From NCBI GenBank assembly GCA_038501195.1, contig JBBPUQ010000004.1, positions 4,478,001 through 4,542,000 on the forward strand: a stretch of 64,000 bases of DNA, read 5' to 3'. Source of the DNA: Nemania diffusa. Its lineage: Eukaryota > Ascomycota > Sordariomycetes > Xylariales > Xylariaceae. Made by a program: the position numbers and the translations under genes. Shown here piece by piece: positions 35,626 to 46,740 of the stretch. Position 1 is the first letter of the stretch. The number at the start of each line of letters is the position of its first letter. Below the pieces are notes generated by a model. That model was given only the letters and a program-made list of their open reading frames with translations, did no database searches and was not told the origin of the DNA.

Positions 35626-37024
35626 ATGGCCCAATCACCACATACCGTCCGGTGGGGCATCCTAGCCACAGGGTTCATCGCACAGAGTGAGTGTGTAACC
35701 ATAAGCATACCTACCTACCTATGCACTGCGCTCAGCGAGCTCTTATGAGCGCATGCATCCCAATCTATACTATGACGACACTTTCTGACTAAGGCGCGCG
35801 CCACAGTGTTCGTGCGAGACCTCCTCTGCAACCCGGCGACGCGCGACGTGACCGACGTCGCGCACAAGGTCGTGGCCGTGGCCTCGTCGCGCTCCAAGGA
35901 GAGCGCCGCCGGCTTCCTCGAGAAGGTGAACCTGGCCCCCGAGGGCGTCGCGCTCTACGGCTCGTACGCCGAGCTCGTGAGCGACCCCAACATCGACGTC
36001 GTCTACGTCGCCACGCCGCACAGCCACCACTTCCAGAACACCATGCTCGCCCTGCAGGCCGGCAAGAACGTGCTGTGCGAGAAGGCCTTCACCGTCACCG
36101 CCGCGCAGGCCAAGAAGCTCGTCGAGACCGCCAGGGCCAAGAACGTCTTCTTGATGGAGGCCGTCTGGACTAGGTATTTCCCTCTCAGCATCAAGATCAG
36201 GGAGCTGGTCAAATCGGGCGCCATCGGCACTGTCTACAGAGTTATTGGTGAGTTAGGTCTCATATGTGATAACAATAGCTTTTATTTTCTAGGAGATGCT
36301 AGAATTGAATGTCTAGATTGTGTTGCCATTTACTGATGTCATTGCTACAGCTGATAACTCGGTTGGAAACGATGGGCCGGACGGCTCCGTGACCTTCCCC
36401 GATGAGCACCGCATGGTCAACATCGACCTCGCAGGCGGCGCGCTGCTGGACCTGGGCATCTACTCTCTCACATGGCTATTCCAGATCCTCTACCACCTGC
36501 AGCCCGAGGCCGAGAAGGAGGCCCCCAAGACCCTGGCCGCGATCCAGCAGTACAAGACGGGCGCCGACGAGTCGACGAGCATCATCGTGCAGTTCCCCGG
36601 CCACAAGACGACGGGCGTGGCCCTGACCTCGCTGCGCATCGCCACCAACACCGACGGCAAGAACAGCGGCGGCCCGGCCATCAAGATCCAGGGCACCCTC
36701 GGCGAGATCCAGGTGACCGGCCCCGCCTACCGCCCCACGCAGTACACCGTCGTCAAGAAGGACGGCGCCGTCGAGGCCGTCGACTGCCCCATCCCCGTCG
36801 ACCGCGAGCGCCGCTTCGGCATGGGCATGTTCTGGGAGGCCGACGAGGTCGCGCGCTGCCTGCGCGACGGCAGGAAGGAGAGCGCCACCCTGCCCCTCGC
36901 CGAGAGCATCGTCATCATGGAGGTCATGGACGAGGCGCTGCGGCAGGGCGGCGTCCAGTACCCCGACCTCATCACCACCGACGTCTTCGACCCCGAGAGC
37001 CCCCTGAACACGGGCGCGAGGTAG
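35626..37024 (+). CDS. Gfo/Idh/MocA-family NAD(P)-dependent oxidoreductase (dihydrodiol/D-xylose dehydrogenase type)
   Basis: About 391 aa from three exons, 35626-35686, 35807-36247 and 36351-37024, with introns of 120 and 103 bp. The N-terminal Rossmann motif spans the first intron: WGILATGFIAQ, then MFVRDLL. The cofactor/substrate segment includes SSRSKESAAGFLEK, VVYVATPHSHH and the catalytic-region lysine K113 in LCEKAF, the form EKA rather than EKP that is common in dimeric dihydrodiol dehydrogenases and fungal D-xylose dehydrogenases. The C-terminal half (LAGGALLDLGIYSLTWLF, and GTLGEIQVTGPAYRP) is the family's beta-sheet domain. Exons 2 and 3 are strikingly GC-rich relative to the flanks, which is a codon-bias effect. 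Cytosolic sugar or trans-dihydrodiol oxidation is the likely reaction; the substrate is unproven. Confidence 0.93.
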
Positions 37025-37523
37025 AGGCCGCCGGAGAAGCGTCGGAGGAAAGACGATGGCTGGCTTTAGGAAAACTATAGATAAGGAACGTGGTCTCTAC
37101 GTAGAACCCAAGTGTAAATATTGTCACTACGATTAGTTCAGCTAATTCAGGCCACATCACAAAAATGAGGAAAATAGTAGGTCCATGATTTAACAATTAT
37201 AACTTATGATTATCGTACCTCTCTCTATTGGTAGAATTTCGATATGCATGTGTCGTTGTAATAACTACGTTGTTTGGGGTATTTTATTTAAGGGAAAAAT
37301 TATATTGAACGGAGTAGGATTTCTAAAAGCGAGATCAAAGCGATCAATCCAGTTTTCAATTACATCAGTGAAAGACAGAAGGCTTATGATAGTAGTCTAT
37401 ATGAATATCGATCTTCAACAGACCCAACGCCATGTATTTCTTTATCGGTAATCAGGGCACAGCCTCTAGTAATGAATCTATACCTAGGTAGAAATAGCTC
37501 ATCGAGCAAACGCATAGCGAACA
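37025..37523. other. Short convergent intergenic gap
   Basis: AT-leaning spacer between two convergent stop codons. The frame at 37206-37451 shows no domain. Nothing else seen. Confidence 0.5.
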
Positions 37524-38652
37524 CTACGGTTTCTCAAAGCACATGACCGCATACCGAAATGTCCCATTAGCGTACCCCCGCCGCATAGCGCGGAAAGCCT
37601 GAAGAAACGCCAGCCCGTCGCGGCCCTGCGAAATAGCAAATAGCCAGAGCGAAGGCGACGAGACCAAGCTCCAAGAGATATCCCTAGTCACATTCAGCAA
37701 CCCGAAAGCCACAAGGCGGCGTGGGGGATAAATCTACTCACCATGTCTTCGCGACATCACCGCTAATATCAACAGGGCCCCTCCGAACTCGGAGGCCGGC
37801 GTCCCGCGCCATCTCGACGTACTGCTCCGCCGTGCAGAGCTGCGGTAGCAGCATCCCGTCCTCGATGGGCTGGATGTCCTCTTTTTCCTGCTCCGGGGAG
37901 AGCCCCGGCGCCTTGAACCAGTCGGCAATAACAAGGCGCGAGGAATTGCCGGGGGCCAGGAGCTCCGCCGCGGACCGGAAGAAGAGGGGCTTGTTGGGGA
38001 AGTGCGACAGGGCCTCCGAGATCCAGACGGCGTCGAATCGCGCCGCCGCGGGCTTGCCTTCGGCGGCGGCGGCGCCGGAGAAGTACTGCAGCATTTTTTC
38101 CGCGTCGAGCTCGAGGAAGCGGCAGTTGCCTCCTGAGGGATACACGTGCGCATCTGCTGCGTGCGGAGATGGAGATGCGCTGCTGGTTTCGGGTTCGGCT
38201 TGGGCGAGCCTCTTGGCGATCTCAACCTGGCGGCCGCTGATGGTGATCCCCGTCACGCTGCACGCGTGCTCCTTAGCCAGGAAGCGCGAGGTGCCGCCGA
38301 TGCCGCACCCGACGTCGAGGACGGAGGCGCCCGTGGGCAGGTCGGAGATTTCGAGGAGGTACTTTATCAAGTTGACCTGCGCTTCCTCTTTTGTCTCTGT
38401 GGGCGATTTGAAATAGCCATGGTGGATGTGCTGGCCCCTGTCGGTAATACTGTTTTAGTGGTGGACTTCATAGCACAAGAGTGACGAGAGATAGATTGTC
38501 GTGATGCTCTCGTACCAGAGGGAATAATAATAGTCGGAAGCGATCTCATAATGTTTCTTGATTCTCTCCTTTAATGAGATTGATGACTCGTGAGCTTCAT
38601 AGCCCGGGATCTCATATTTATCGCCAGGGTGTGTCTCTACAGCTGTAGCCAT
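37524..38652 (-). CDS. SAM-dependent methyltransferase, gamma-tocopherol/sterol methyltransferase-like
   Basis: About 330 aa from exons 38652-38516, 38437-37742 and 37683-37524 (introns of 78 and 58 bp); both junctions regenerate a Trp codon (SLW|GQHIHHGYF and KTW|DISWSLV). SAM-binding motif I is at residue 87: VLDVGCGIGGTSRFLA. It is followed by GITISGRQVEIAKR, ELDAEKM, FDAVWISEALSHFPNK (motif II region) and LVIADWFKAPG (motif III). The N-terminal ERIKKHYEIASDYYYSLWG and GQHIHHGYF are typical of the gamma-tocopherol/plant N-methyltransferase branch, which in fungi often serves specialised metabolism. An insert near residues 135-160 is poorly conserved in such proteins. It is convergent with the Gfo/Idh/MocA gene (500 bp between stops) and divergent from the small membrane-protein gene. 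Confidence 0.9.
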
Positions 38653-39417
38653 GATATTATTTTCAGTTAGGCGACGCCAAGATAAGGCATTTACAGCTCC
38701 CAGAAGTGCTAAAGGTTTATGTTAAAATATATAAAGAAGTGATTGAATAGAGTTAAGCCATACCTGAACATGACCAAATGATCGGTCCCAAGTTTCACTT
38801 GGGTTTAAACCGAGGTTAGGTTTATGCAGTCACTCCCCATATTGGGCCGCCCTACCCTGATGTATCACCCGTCACACATTCTCTCATCTGTACCTCTTTG
38901 TAAGACAAATATATTTGTTGTTGTTAGAATAAGGCGTTTATTAGGTACTGCGTGGCGACTATTGGATCGCATTTGTGAAATCATAATCTGTAGAGTATTC
39001 TAATGAAATAATTCCCCAAGCTAGATCTCCCAGGAAATGCTTGTATGTTCCCTCGGGTTTCGTCCTTTGTTGAAGGACTGAGATTGGCGCCAGATTGGTC
39101 TGTTTGTGGGGACGGGTAAAATTGGGGGAGATTTATTCATACCCACTCAGTGCCACTTCGAGCCATTCCGTGTCCGAATCCGTGACAAGGATACGAGTCA
39201 ATGACATCATCGCTTAGCCAATACCCCTCCGCCGTAATATTTCACCAATCCTAAGATCTAGGCAACAACTTGAACCTGAATCCTACAGAATCTCACCTAC
39301 TCTTTCACCTCCTCAGTTCTTATTGAGTAGGTATCAATTCGACTTCAAATATCCAAATTCACCAGAAAATTGACATACGATACTTCCCCAGTCACAAACC
39401 AGCGCACTCAATCCACA
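38653..39417. other. Shared divergent promoter region
   Basis: Separates the methyltransferase (leftward) from the small membrane-protein gene (rightward). It could carry bidirectional control elements, but I see no clear binding-site array. Confidence 0.45.
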
Positions 39418-39787
39418 ATGCTTCATAACATCTTCCACCTTCTCCTCCAGCTCTGCCTGGCCGCCACGGTCTTCGCGGCACCCATGGCTGACGGCACTAT
39501 AACGACCGCCAGCACCCCATGGCAATACGGAGCCGGTGGCGGTGTTGTGGGCTTCATTGTCTTGGTGCTAGACCTGATTGTGTTCAGTACGTCTATATGT
39601 ACATCCACCCTTACGTGCTGTATGTATGCTAACAACAGCAATAGTTGAGGTGCTAAAGTCTAACCGGCCTGCCACCGACAAGTTGATCTGGTGCTTGGTC
39701 GTGTTCCTATTTCCGATTATTGGCATGGTCGTATACTTCTTGTTTTCCAACCGAAAGGCGCACAATACATACGAACCCCTGCCATAG
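39418..39787 (+). CDS. Small two-helix membrane protein with phospholipase D-nuclease N-terminal-like (PLDN_C) domain
   Basis: A 103-aa protein from exons 39418-39586 and 39645-39787 (58-bp intron with branch site GCTAAC). Residues 1-21 are a signal peptide or first helix (LLLQLCLAATVFAAP). After a short lumenal stretch come two hydrophobic helices, GGGVVGFIVLVLDLIVF and LIWCLVVFLFPIIGMVVYFLF, separated by EVLKSNRPATDK. The second helix and its FPIIGMVVYFLFSNR signature match the PLDN_C family (PF13396), short membrane modules also found at the N-terminus of cardiolipin synthases. As a stand-alone protein its function is unknown. The ATG follows AATCCACA, and the reading frame is short but both splice sites are clean. 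Confidence 0.82.
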
Positions 39788-40922
39788 AGTATCTAAAAGT
39801 GCTGGGCGGTGCCCGATAGACATGGTTTTCAGATAAATACCCAATTGATCAAGTTTGTCAAGCACAGATGCTGGTTGGTACAGGGCTAGGCATGGGGCGC
39901 CTCGTTTTAGACGGGGGCTGAACTGTTTCTAAATAGCTACAGGGACGAGGAACTTTATATTAGTCTACGATTATCACTTGACCTTACTGGCAAATTACGA
40001 GAGTAATAGAACGCAATCATGATGTCGATGATTACCCAAGAGAACCATTAACTTCCCGATACCTGAACGAATGCTGGTAACTCCTACTTCCTAAGCTCTA
40101 ACTATAAAGCTTATTCCTCGTCCATATTGTACCGGCTAGGACGTAGAAAAGGGAGATGGAAATAGCGAACGCGTTGAATTAGACTATTTAGTTTAAAAAC
40201 TGTGCGCAGGCCACTCCGACTAAAGGGGCTCACCCTAGCAGCGAGTATGATTCTGTTTCCCAAAGCTGTAATATTACTAGTATGCTAATAGTGTTATGCT
40301 GCTTTAATTTGCTATTAAGTCTAATAACTACGCGTATTGTTAATGTGCACTTGCTACTACTTATAGATATTTCCTGATTTGGTACCGCGCGCCTGGGTTT
40401 GTGGGGCCGATTGACCCGCCGACTAACGGAGAGCTCCACTCAGAGCCTACCGCTTTAATACGTAGTTCATACCAGAGACAACGTAATTGGAAAGGGTGCC
40501 GAATACATCAGGTAACAAAGGTTTCTGGTTGATAGCGATACACTCGGACAATTTTCTGGTCTTCCATGGCCCTCTGCAAGTTGCCCTATCCTAGAGTGGA
40601 TAGAAGGCCTAGTGAGAGGGGTAGGGGTGTGTAGTACAGGGTTCAATAGATATATCAATTGATTTCTATCCATCTAGAGTACTAACGGGACCGGAGTCCA
40701 TATACAGAGCCAAAACTACTAATATAACCACCCCAAAGGGCTTGGTTGTGTCGTTACCTGACGTGTCCTCGATACGTCCTTGCGGTACCTTCTCTACCTC
40801 TCTACGGCCCTATAAACTGGCGCCTCCTTTCACTCTGATGCAAAAGAGAGGTTTCTGCCCTCTTGATTTTATGGACACCGGAGTGTTGTGGACGGAGCTC
40901 TAGTACTTAAAGGTCGACTTGA
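39788..40922. other. Intergenic, no supported gene
   Basis: Contains the 3' ends of the convergent membrane-protein and AGPR genes. Frames at 40230-40673 are short without domains. Confidence 0.5.
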
Positions 40923-42466
40923 TCATACGATGGGGATTCCCTGATATTCGTCGTATCCAAGCGCGAGGTTCATGTTCTCTGATTATAGGTGTTAGTCAAA
41001 CCAAAAAAAATGTCGCTGATCGTCGTTGATCGTCAAAAAGACTTACGCAAGCATTGTGTGGCAGCACCCTTGTTAAGGTTGTCGATTGTGGCACAGCTAT
41101 TCAAAGTCAGCCGAAGCATCTTCAAGGATCAGCCCTATTATGGGGATACTTACACGACGACACGCTTGCCGGTGCTGTCAACAGCGAACCCTCCAATCTC
41201 AACTCCGTGCTTGTTCTGGATCGCCTTCACAAGTGGGGCTTCACCAATGACCTTTACAAGCTTTTCACCAGCAAATCGGTCTTGATAGATCTGGCGGATA
41301 TCTCGAGATGTCATCGTCTTGTTCAGGGGAATATTGAGAGTCAGGTGAATGCCGCGGAACCAAGAGGCGCTGGATTACTGTCAGTCCCTAGACATGAAGA
41401 GGAAAAAAGATATAGGACAGACCAATGCGGAATAAATGCTGCTGGTACACCGAGATGATGACTAATTTCTCGCTCGTGCAAATGTCCCGTCAAGCTGTCT
41501 GTTGAAGATTAGCTTCTTATTTGTTTCCAGCTGAGTTCTTAGCTCTTACACGGCATAAGGTTGTCAGTGAGAAGCTTGACGTCGTTCTTTGGGGAAGGTT
41601 TCGTGCCAGCTCCACTGTAACCCGAAACCCCAAAGACCTTGTAACAATAGAGTCAATAATATCCACTTATGGTAGGAATGACTCGGGGTTCGGGAGCTTG
41701 CAGGAGTAGGTGGTGCAGAAAATGCCCGCTAAGGAATCGATGGTTGCTTCTAAGATATGCTAAAAGGGGAAATAAAAGTCTCCAGCAAACTGACTGTGGG
41801 CATTCCTCCCAAATGTTCCACAATGGGCGCCAAGGCCAATTGCGCCCCTGTCGCGTAGCACCCCGGGTTGCTGATGCGCGTCGACTGTGCTATCTTGCTT
41901 CGCTGAATTAATTCTGGAAGTCCGTACGCACCCCAAGCGCTGTCGAATCGGTAGTCGGCGGAAAGATCAATGATCAAGCTTGAGCTCTGGCCAAGAGCTT
42001 GCACAAAAGGTTGACAGACACCATTGGGAAGAGCCATAACCCAGCAGTCGACCTTGCCGTCCTTGTCTAGCTGAGCCACGTCCTCGGGAGACAGGTTCTC
42101 ATATACGATTTTCCGCTTGGTATATTCTTTGAGCTCCTGGCCCTGGAGCTCTCGAGAAGACACATGTCGAATGTCCATATTGGGGTGCGCGTTGAGAAGA
42201 TCGATCAGGGCTTGGCCTGTATAGCCGCGGGCTCCAATAAGGCCAATCCGGGATGGCATCTCGTTGGAGGCATTCTTCTTGCCCAAGGGCGGGTTCACGT
42301 TTGTGCTGACAGCATAGGATAGACGTGCCGTAGAAGAGAGGGAGCGGGCTTGGGTGATGTGGGCACTTCGACCGCCGAGGGAGAGCTTCGGTATCGGCGC
42401 GGCCGCGATCGAGGCGGTTCGGGAGGCTGCGCGGCGGGCGCCGATTCGCACCGTCGCGGAGAACAT
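40923..42466 (-). CDS. Stand-alone mitochondrial N-acetyl-gamma-glutamyl-phosphate reductase (kinase-less Arg5,6-type)
   Basis: About 385 aa from six exons: 42466-41795, 41637-41550, 41498-41423, 41369-41154, 41096-41047 and 40978-40923; all five introns are GT-AG and keep frame. Residues 1-60 are a Ser/Ala/Arg-rich mitochondrial leader ([19 protein letters not shown], then [13 protein letters not shown]). Straight after it comes the AGPR catalytic unit: [20 protein letters not shown] (NADP fold), [27 protein letters not shown], the active-site Cys in [45 protein letters not shown] and [15 protein letters not shown], ending [12 protein letters not shown]. This is step three of arginine/ornithine synthesis. 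In ascomycetes it is normally the C-terminal half of a bifunctional protein with acetylglutamate kinase; here no kinase domain lies between leader and reductase. It appears intact, so probably a functional paralogue. Confidence 0.88.
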
Positions 42467-43831
42467 GATTGCAGCAAAAGCAAACCCAATTGATCGGTGG
42501 GTAAGTGGAGAAAGTTGAATAGGCGTGGTGTACTGCTTGTGTTGTAAGGTGTACAAAGTTGTAAATGTCCAGTTACGCATAGGTAACTGGACTACATACT
42601 AAAATAATGCTTGACTGACGCGCGGATGCATGTTTAAGTGGGGTGCTGTCAGGGTATATACGGCCTTTTGTTTGGCCAGATTAGCCGCGGCCGAAATCGG
42701 TCATCGTGGCGTGTGTGACTCCTTAGTCATCCTCGCGCTTAGTGACAGATAGAAATCTACATTTCCTAGGGCAATCAGGGCTACAGTCTTTATTAGGGAA
42801 CGTGACAGCTGAATATAACGTAGTTGGATTCAACAAGTCACTAGAATTAAAAAAAAAAACAAAGACCGCCTATATAGACCCTTTAGCAAAGCCGTCGCCA
42901 GGTGATATCGGGTTCAATGTGATACTATAGTCAAAACGGGACCGGCGGCGGCTTAGAATGCTGCTTGTATTACGAACCAAGCCCTATCGCGTTTAGTTTC
43001 CAAACTTCATGTTAAGATTTAGCCTTAGGATACGATTCTTGTTATAAAAGTTTTAAGGTATAGCCGTGTTTACGCTGTTGATAGGTAGTCATTATTACGG
43101 CAGCAATTAAATAGTCGAGTAGGAGAAAAATCAAAACTCGATGATTTATAGGCTGTAAGGCGTTAGTTACCATTCAGGTTAGGAAAGGACGATAGACGAA
43201 CACAGTTTACTTATAATATACATGAAACGCGCTATCGATTTAAACCTTGTTGTCGACGGCGCGGTGAGTATATAAATCAAAGGCAACCATCATCGTTATA
43301 TTTTACCTATAATTATGTTGGTGTGTGTGTGTATGTGTGTGTATAGCAGCGGGTATGGGAGGTGAAGCTTTAGAATAAGATCACGACTTTCGCTTCCTCG
43401 AGGGTCCTTGGAGGCACCCTTAGGGAACTCCTGTACCGCTCTCATTGTCGAACCTGAGCTTCGCTGTCTATAGCTTCGCACACTAGTAGTGATTAGCCAC
43501 ATCTCATCCGACAAGACGACGATATCCCAATATTGAAGAAAATACGGCTGATGAATCAAGCGAATGGATAGAATTTAGGCACAGCTAAGCTTTGCAACTG
43601 GCGGGGGGGGGACGAGGGATGAGAGACGAGGAATGGCGAAGACTAATAAAACTAGTATGAGGAGGTCTCTTTAAGGTGAAGATTGACAATCTCTAACTAT
43701 TAATTACAGTGAAGTGTTTGATTAAAAATTAGTTAGGCCTCCCTTACTACGAGCACCGGCAAGGACAACAACTATTAGCAAACTGGTCGTTCAATCCCCT
43801 AACCAGGCGTTCGAGCGCAAGACTCCCCGCT
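42467..43831. other. Intergenic, no supported gene
   Basis: Promoter side of the AGPR gene, then spacer with a (GT)n run at about 43,320-43,345. A minus-strand frame at 43,296-43,559 has protein-like stretches but no domain I can name. The frame at 42,742-42,930 contains a poly-A run and is not supported. Confidence 0.5.
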
Positions 43832-46261
43832 CTACTCATCAACTTCATCTTGATCCTCATCTTCAACATCACTATCCATCCCAATCCCGCCGTGGACTTC
43901 GTGCATATGCACGTAGCACGCGGGGGACCCATCGAAGGTCTGCAGGCACACCCAGCAGAGATGGATGTTGCAGCCGCCGCATTGCATGTGGTTGCAACCG
44001 TCGATCTTCTCCACCGTGGTTTTGCATTTGGGACAATCCTTGACGTTCGATCTGTTCTCGTGCTTGTAGGCCTCGAAAGCCTGGAAGGCCCGGTGCTCGT
44101 CGCAGCGTTTCCCGTCGTGATTGACATGGCATGATCGGCAGATCCGCTGCAGGCACTTGGTGCACATGTGCCACAGCGATGCAGCCGAGGTGCCGGCGGG
44201 ACGGTAGATGTAACCGCAGTCGGGCGTCGGACAGTAGTGGAACTGGTCAGGCCGGCGGGCGATGTACGTGCTGAACGAGGATTCTAAGAGTTGTTCAAAC
44301 GTCGCCGAGTCGGTGTGGGCTCGTATCTCCCGGAGGGGAATGGCGTTCTTGCACTTATCTTCCGCACCTGCGCAAGAGACGCTCATATCTGCCTGTGCTG
44401 TGCCATTTCTGCACAGTCCCTTGAAGCAGTCGGTGCAGTAAGCGTGTCCACACCCAAGCACTACCGGTTCATCCGCTGGCGTAAAGCAGATACTGCAGCT
44501 TTCTTCTGATTTAACTTCTTTGACGGCGAAGGAAACGTTACTCATCTCGAGGAGTGCTAGGATTTCGCAGTATTCTTCGTCGGAACCGGTGATTACCAGC
44601 TTCTTCGGGGTCGATGTCACGTTGAGGGACACAACCTTGTCTCCTACCATGGTCTTTAACAGGTTGAAGCCAGTCTTACAGAGCCAGGAGAACCCGGCAT
44701 CGTCGATATCAATAGTATGACGGTTTTGCGCATCTTCTGTGAGGGTCCGAACCACCTCTGCCTGAACTATCGTTCGTTTCCATGGGTCTCCAAAGCATCG
44801 TACCTCGCGCTTTGATCTGTTGGGTAGGAGTAGGACCTCGTATTTTCGCTGGATCTCTTTTAATATTTTTGAGGCTGGGCCGTTACACGCAAGTTGAGGG
44901 ACCCAGAAAGGCCTACCGTCTGTCCCCTCGATTACGTCGCCGGCTAAAATGCCTTCAATTGAGTTGGCGTATTTTACCACCTCTTCAGGGCTCCAGCTAT
45001 CAAGACTTAAAACTATGTTAGTTCCTCGAGATAGCACATTCATTCGCGGTGCATCCAGTTCTTCTAAGCAGTCTTCGAGGCGTGGTTTAAGGTGACGGTA
45101 TACATCTTCCGACATCTTGAACGTCGATGTATACAAAAGCTTGGCAGTAAGATTGACATCATAGGGCAAGTTATAGGATTTCTTTTCAATAATTCGTGCA
45201 GCTTCCTGTGCATCACAATCTTGTTTGAAGCGAACGAATGTTGTCCAGCATCTGCCGTTGTGTTCATGCGGCTCCGTCATCGAGTCGATGGGACCAACCT
45301 CATTGAGTAACTCTTTAATAGAGCTTGCGGTCTCCTTTTTCCACGAGACTCGACGTTGCATGATAGTACCTAGCGGTGCGTCGAAGTGATCAATAATAGA
45401 GTCTTCTACCATTTCCTCAGAGCAGCGATAAGGTAGCCCTGATAGCGTGACGGAATATAGGTCGCCGAGCGGTGTTAGCATGGGCACGTCGCAGTCAGCG
45501 TGCGTGTTGCGAACTTTGTAGTCACCGCGGTTGAACTTTCTGCTCACTCTCAGCGCAGCTGCGCGTGTCGCGAAGAAGAGCCGGCACTCACTGCGGGGCG
45601 ACGTCCATTTTAGGTTTAATTTATTGCAGCGAGCTCGTCGAGTGGACGCCCATGGCGGAAGCTTTGGAGGTACCGGCACGGCCTTCAGATTGCGGTGGTC
45701 ATCTATGAGACTGGCGCTCAACGTCTTGGAGAATTCAAGATCCGGAGTGTTGATATAGGCACTACAGCTGGAAGATTGGGGCGTGGTCACAATTCGCAAA
45801 CCATCGACCTCGATGTCATGACCAAGGCTTTCCAAAATGCTGATGACGTCGGCAGCAGTCGTGCCGACAGCGAGACCATCTAGTCGGACTGACGAGTACT
45901 CGGAGGGCAGAGAGAGACTAGTGACACAAGCGCCGTCTCCGTAGCAAACGAGGGCGCCACGGAAAACTCTAACGAAGGTGTCGTTGTCATGTTGAGAGGG
46001 CGCTGGTGCTGAGGATGATGAGTTGGATGAGTTTGATGGCTCGTGGCTGTACGGACAGTTGATGCCTTGTTTGCAGATACCCTCGACATAAAACTTGCAC
46101 AACACCTGAGACCGAGGATCTGGCCGTCCATGAGGGACGGAAGTATGAGTCGTAGAAGTATGACTGAAGCGGCAGGTATCACCATTCCTACAACGTCCTT
46201 GTTGGAAGAAGATGCACGGCGTTGAGGTGGCCGCCATTATTGGCGTCAGGGTAGCATCCAA
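43832..46261 (-). CDS. CCCH zinc-finger plus RBR (RING-IBR-RING) E3 ubiquitin ligase
   Basis: Single-exon 809-aa protein. Two CCCH fingers sit at residues 16-34 (CIFFQQGRC, then TCRFSH) and 55-73 (CKFYVEGIC, then NCPYSH), of the type that binds RNA. A long middle region (about 90-570) has RRM/KH-like-looking segments (DGLAVGTTAADVISILESLG; VTLSGLPYRCSEEMVED) but no certain domain. RING1 begins at C589 (CSICFTPADEPVVLGCGHAYC), followed by the IBR (CPTPDCGYIY, CTKCLQRICRSC) and RING2, with the expected catalytic Cys at C756 in KIDGCNHMQC. RBR ligases pass ubiquitin through that Cys before transfer. The C-terminus is very acidic. The second ATG (M9) is an alternative start. The combination suggests RNA-linked ubiquitination; that role is inference. 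Confidence 0.9.
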   Translation of the reverse strand: MDATLTPIMAATSTPCIFFQQGRCRNGDTCRFSHTSTTHTSVPHGRPDPRSQVLCKFYVEGICKQGINCPYSHEPSNSSNSSSSAPAPSQHDNDTFVRVFRGALVCYGDGACVTSLSLPSEYSSVRLDGLAVGTTAADVISILESLGHDIEVDGLRIVTTPQSSSCSAYINTPDLEFSKTLSASLIDDHRNLKAVPVPPKLPPWASTRRARCNKLNLKWTSPRSECRLFFATRAAALRVSRKFNRGDYKVRNTHADCDVPMLTPLGDLYSVTLSGLPYRCSEEMVEDSIIDHFDAPLGTIMQRRVSWKKETASSIKELLNEVGPIDSMTEPHEHNGRCWTTFVRFKQDCDAQEAARIIEKKSYNLPYDVNLTAKLLYTSTFKMSEDVYRHLKPRLEDCLEELDAPRMNVLSRGTNIVLSLDSWSPEEVVKYANSIEGILAGDVIEGTDGRPFWVPQLACNGPASKILKEIQRKYEVLLLPNRSKREVRCFGDPWKRTIVQAEVVRTLTEDAQNRHTIDIDDAGFSWLCKTGFNLLKTMVGDKVVSLNVTSTPKKLVITGSDEEYCEILALLEMSNVSFAVKEVKSEESCSICFTPADEPVVLGCGHAYCTDCFKGLCRNGTAQADMSVSCAGAEDKCKNAIPLREIRAHTDSATFEQLLESSFSTYIARRPDQFHYCPTPDCGYIYRPAGTSAASLWHMCTKCLQRICRSCHVNHDGKRCDEHRAFQAFEAYKHENRSNVKDCPKCKTTVEKIDGCNHMQCGGCNIHLCWVCLQTFDGSPACYVHMHEVHGGIGMDSDVEDEDQDEVDE

Positions 46262-46740
46262 GGACGAAGTGGTTTGATTGCTGGAAAGGAAAATTCAGAC
46301 TCATAACGGATGCAGGCCGATACTTACCTAGGTACTCTGGTGGGTTGGTAAAGTAAGTTCAAATGCAAAGCTTCTATGATGATTAAGTAAATAATATAGG
46401 TATTTACAACTTTCGGGTTCCTAAGGTACATATATGTAGGTTTGTATATTCGCCTAGGTAACCTACCTAGCCTCCTAAGGCAGCCCCCCACTTTACTGGA
46501 AGGCTCTTAGGCTCACTACCTAGGTACCTTGTTAGCCCCTATAACAGCTACGTAAACCACTAAAATAACCAATGAGTGCGAAGCAGTGCCAGCTAAAAAG
46601 GCACTGGTTTTTAATGGAAAGAGCACAGGAACGAAACAACACAGCTCATCACCTAAAAATAGCCCATCAAGTTTAATAAAGACAAGTGGGTTAGGAGAAG
46701 AGAAAGGTTAATAGGTGGGTAGCATGTCATATGTCATGTT
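46262..46740. other. Intergenic, TAGGTACC-rich
   Basis: Short gap between two leftward genes, with several CCTAGGTA/TAGGTACC words at 46,325-46,530. No gene. Confidence 0.5.

Noticed and set aside
36472..37080. 202-aa Arg/His-rich frame
   Set aside because: Out-of-frame shadow of the GC-rich third exon of the Gfo/Idh/MocA oxidoreductase.
41054..41458. 134-aa and 98-aa plus-strand frames
   Set aside because: Antisense of the last exons of the AGPR gene, whose splice sites and conserved motifs lie on the minus strand.
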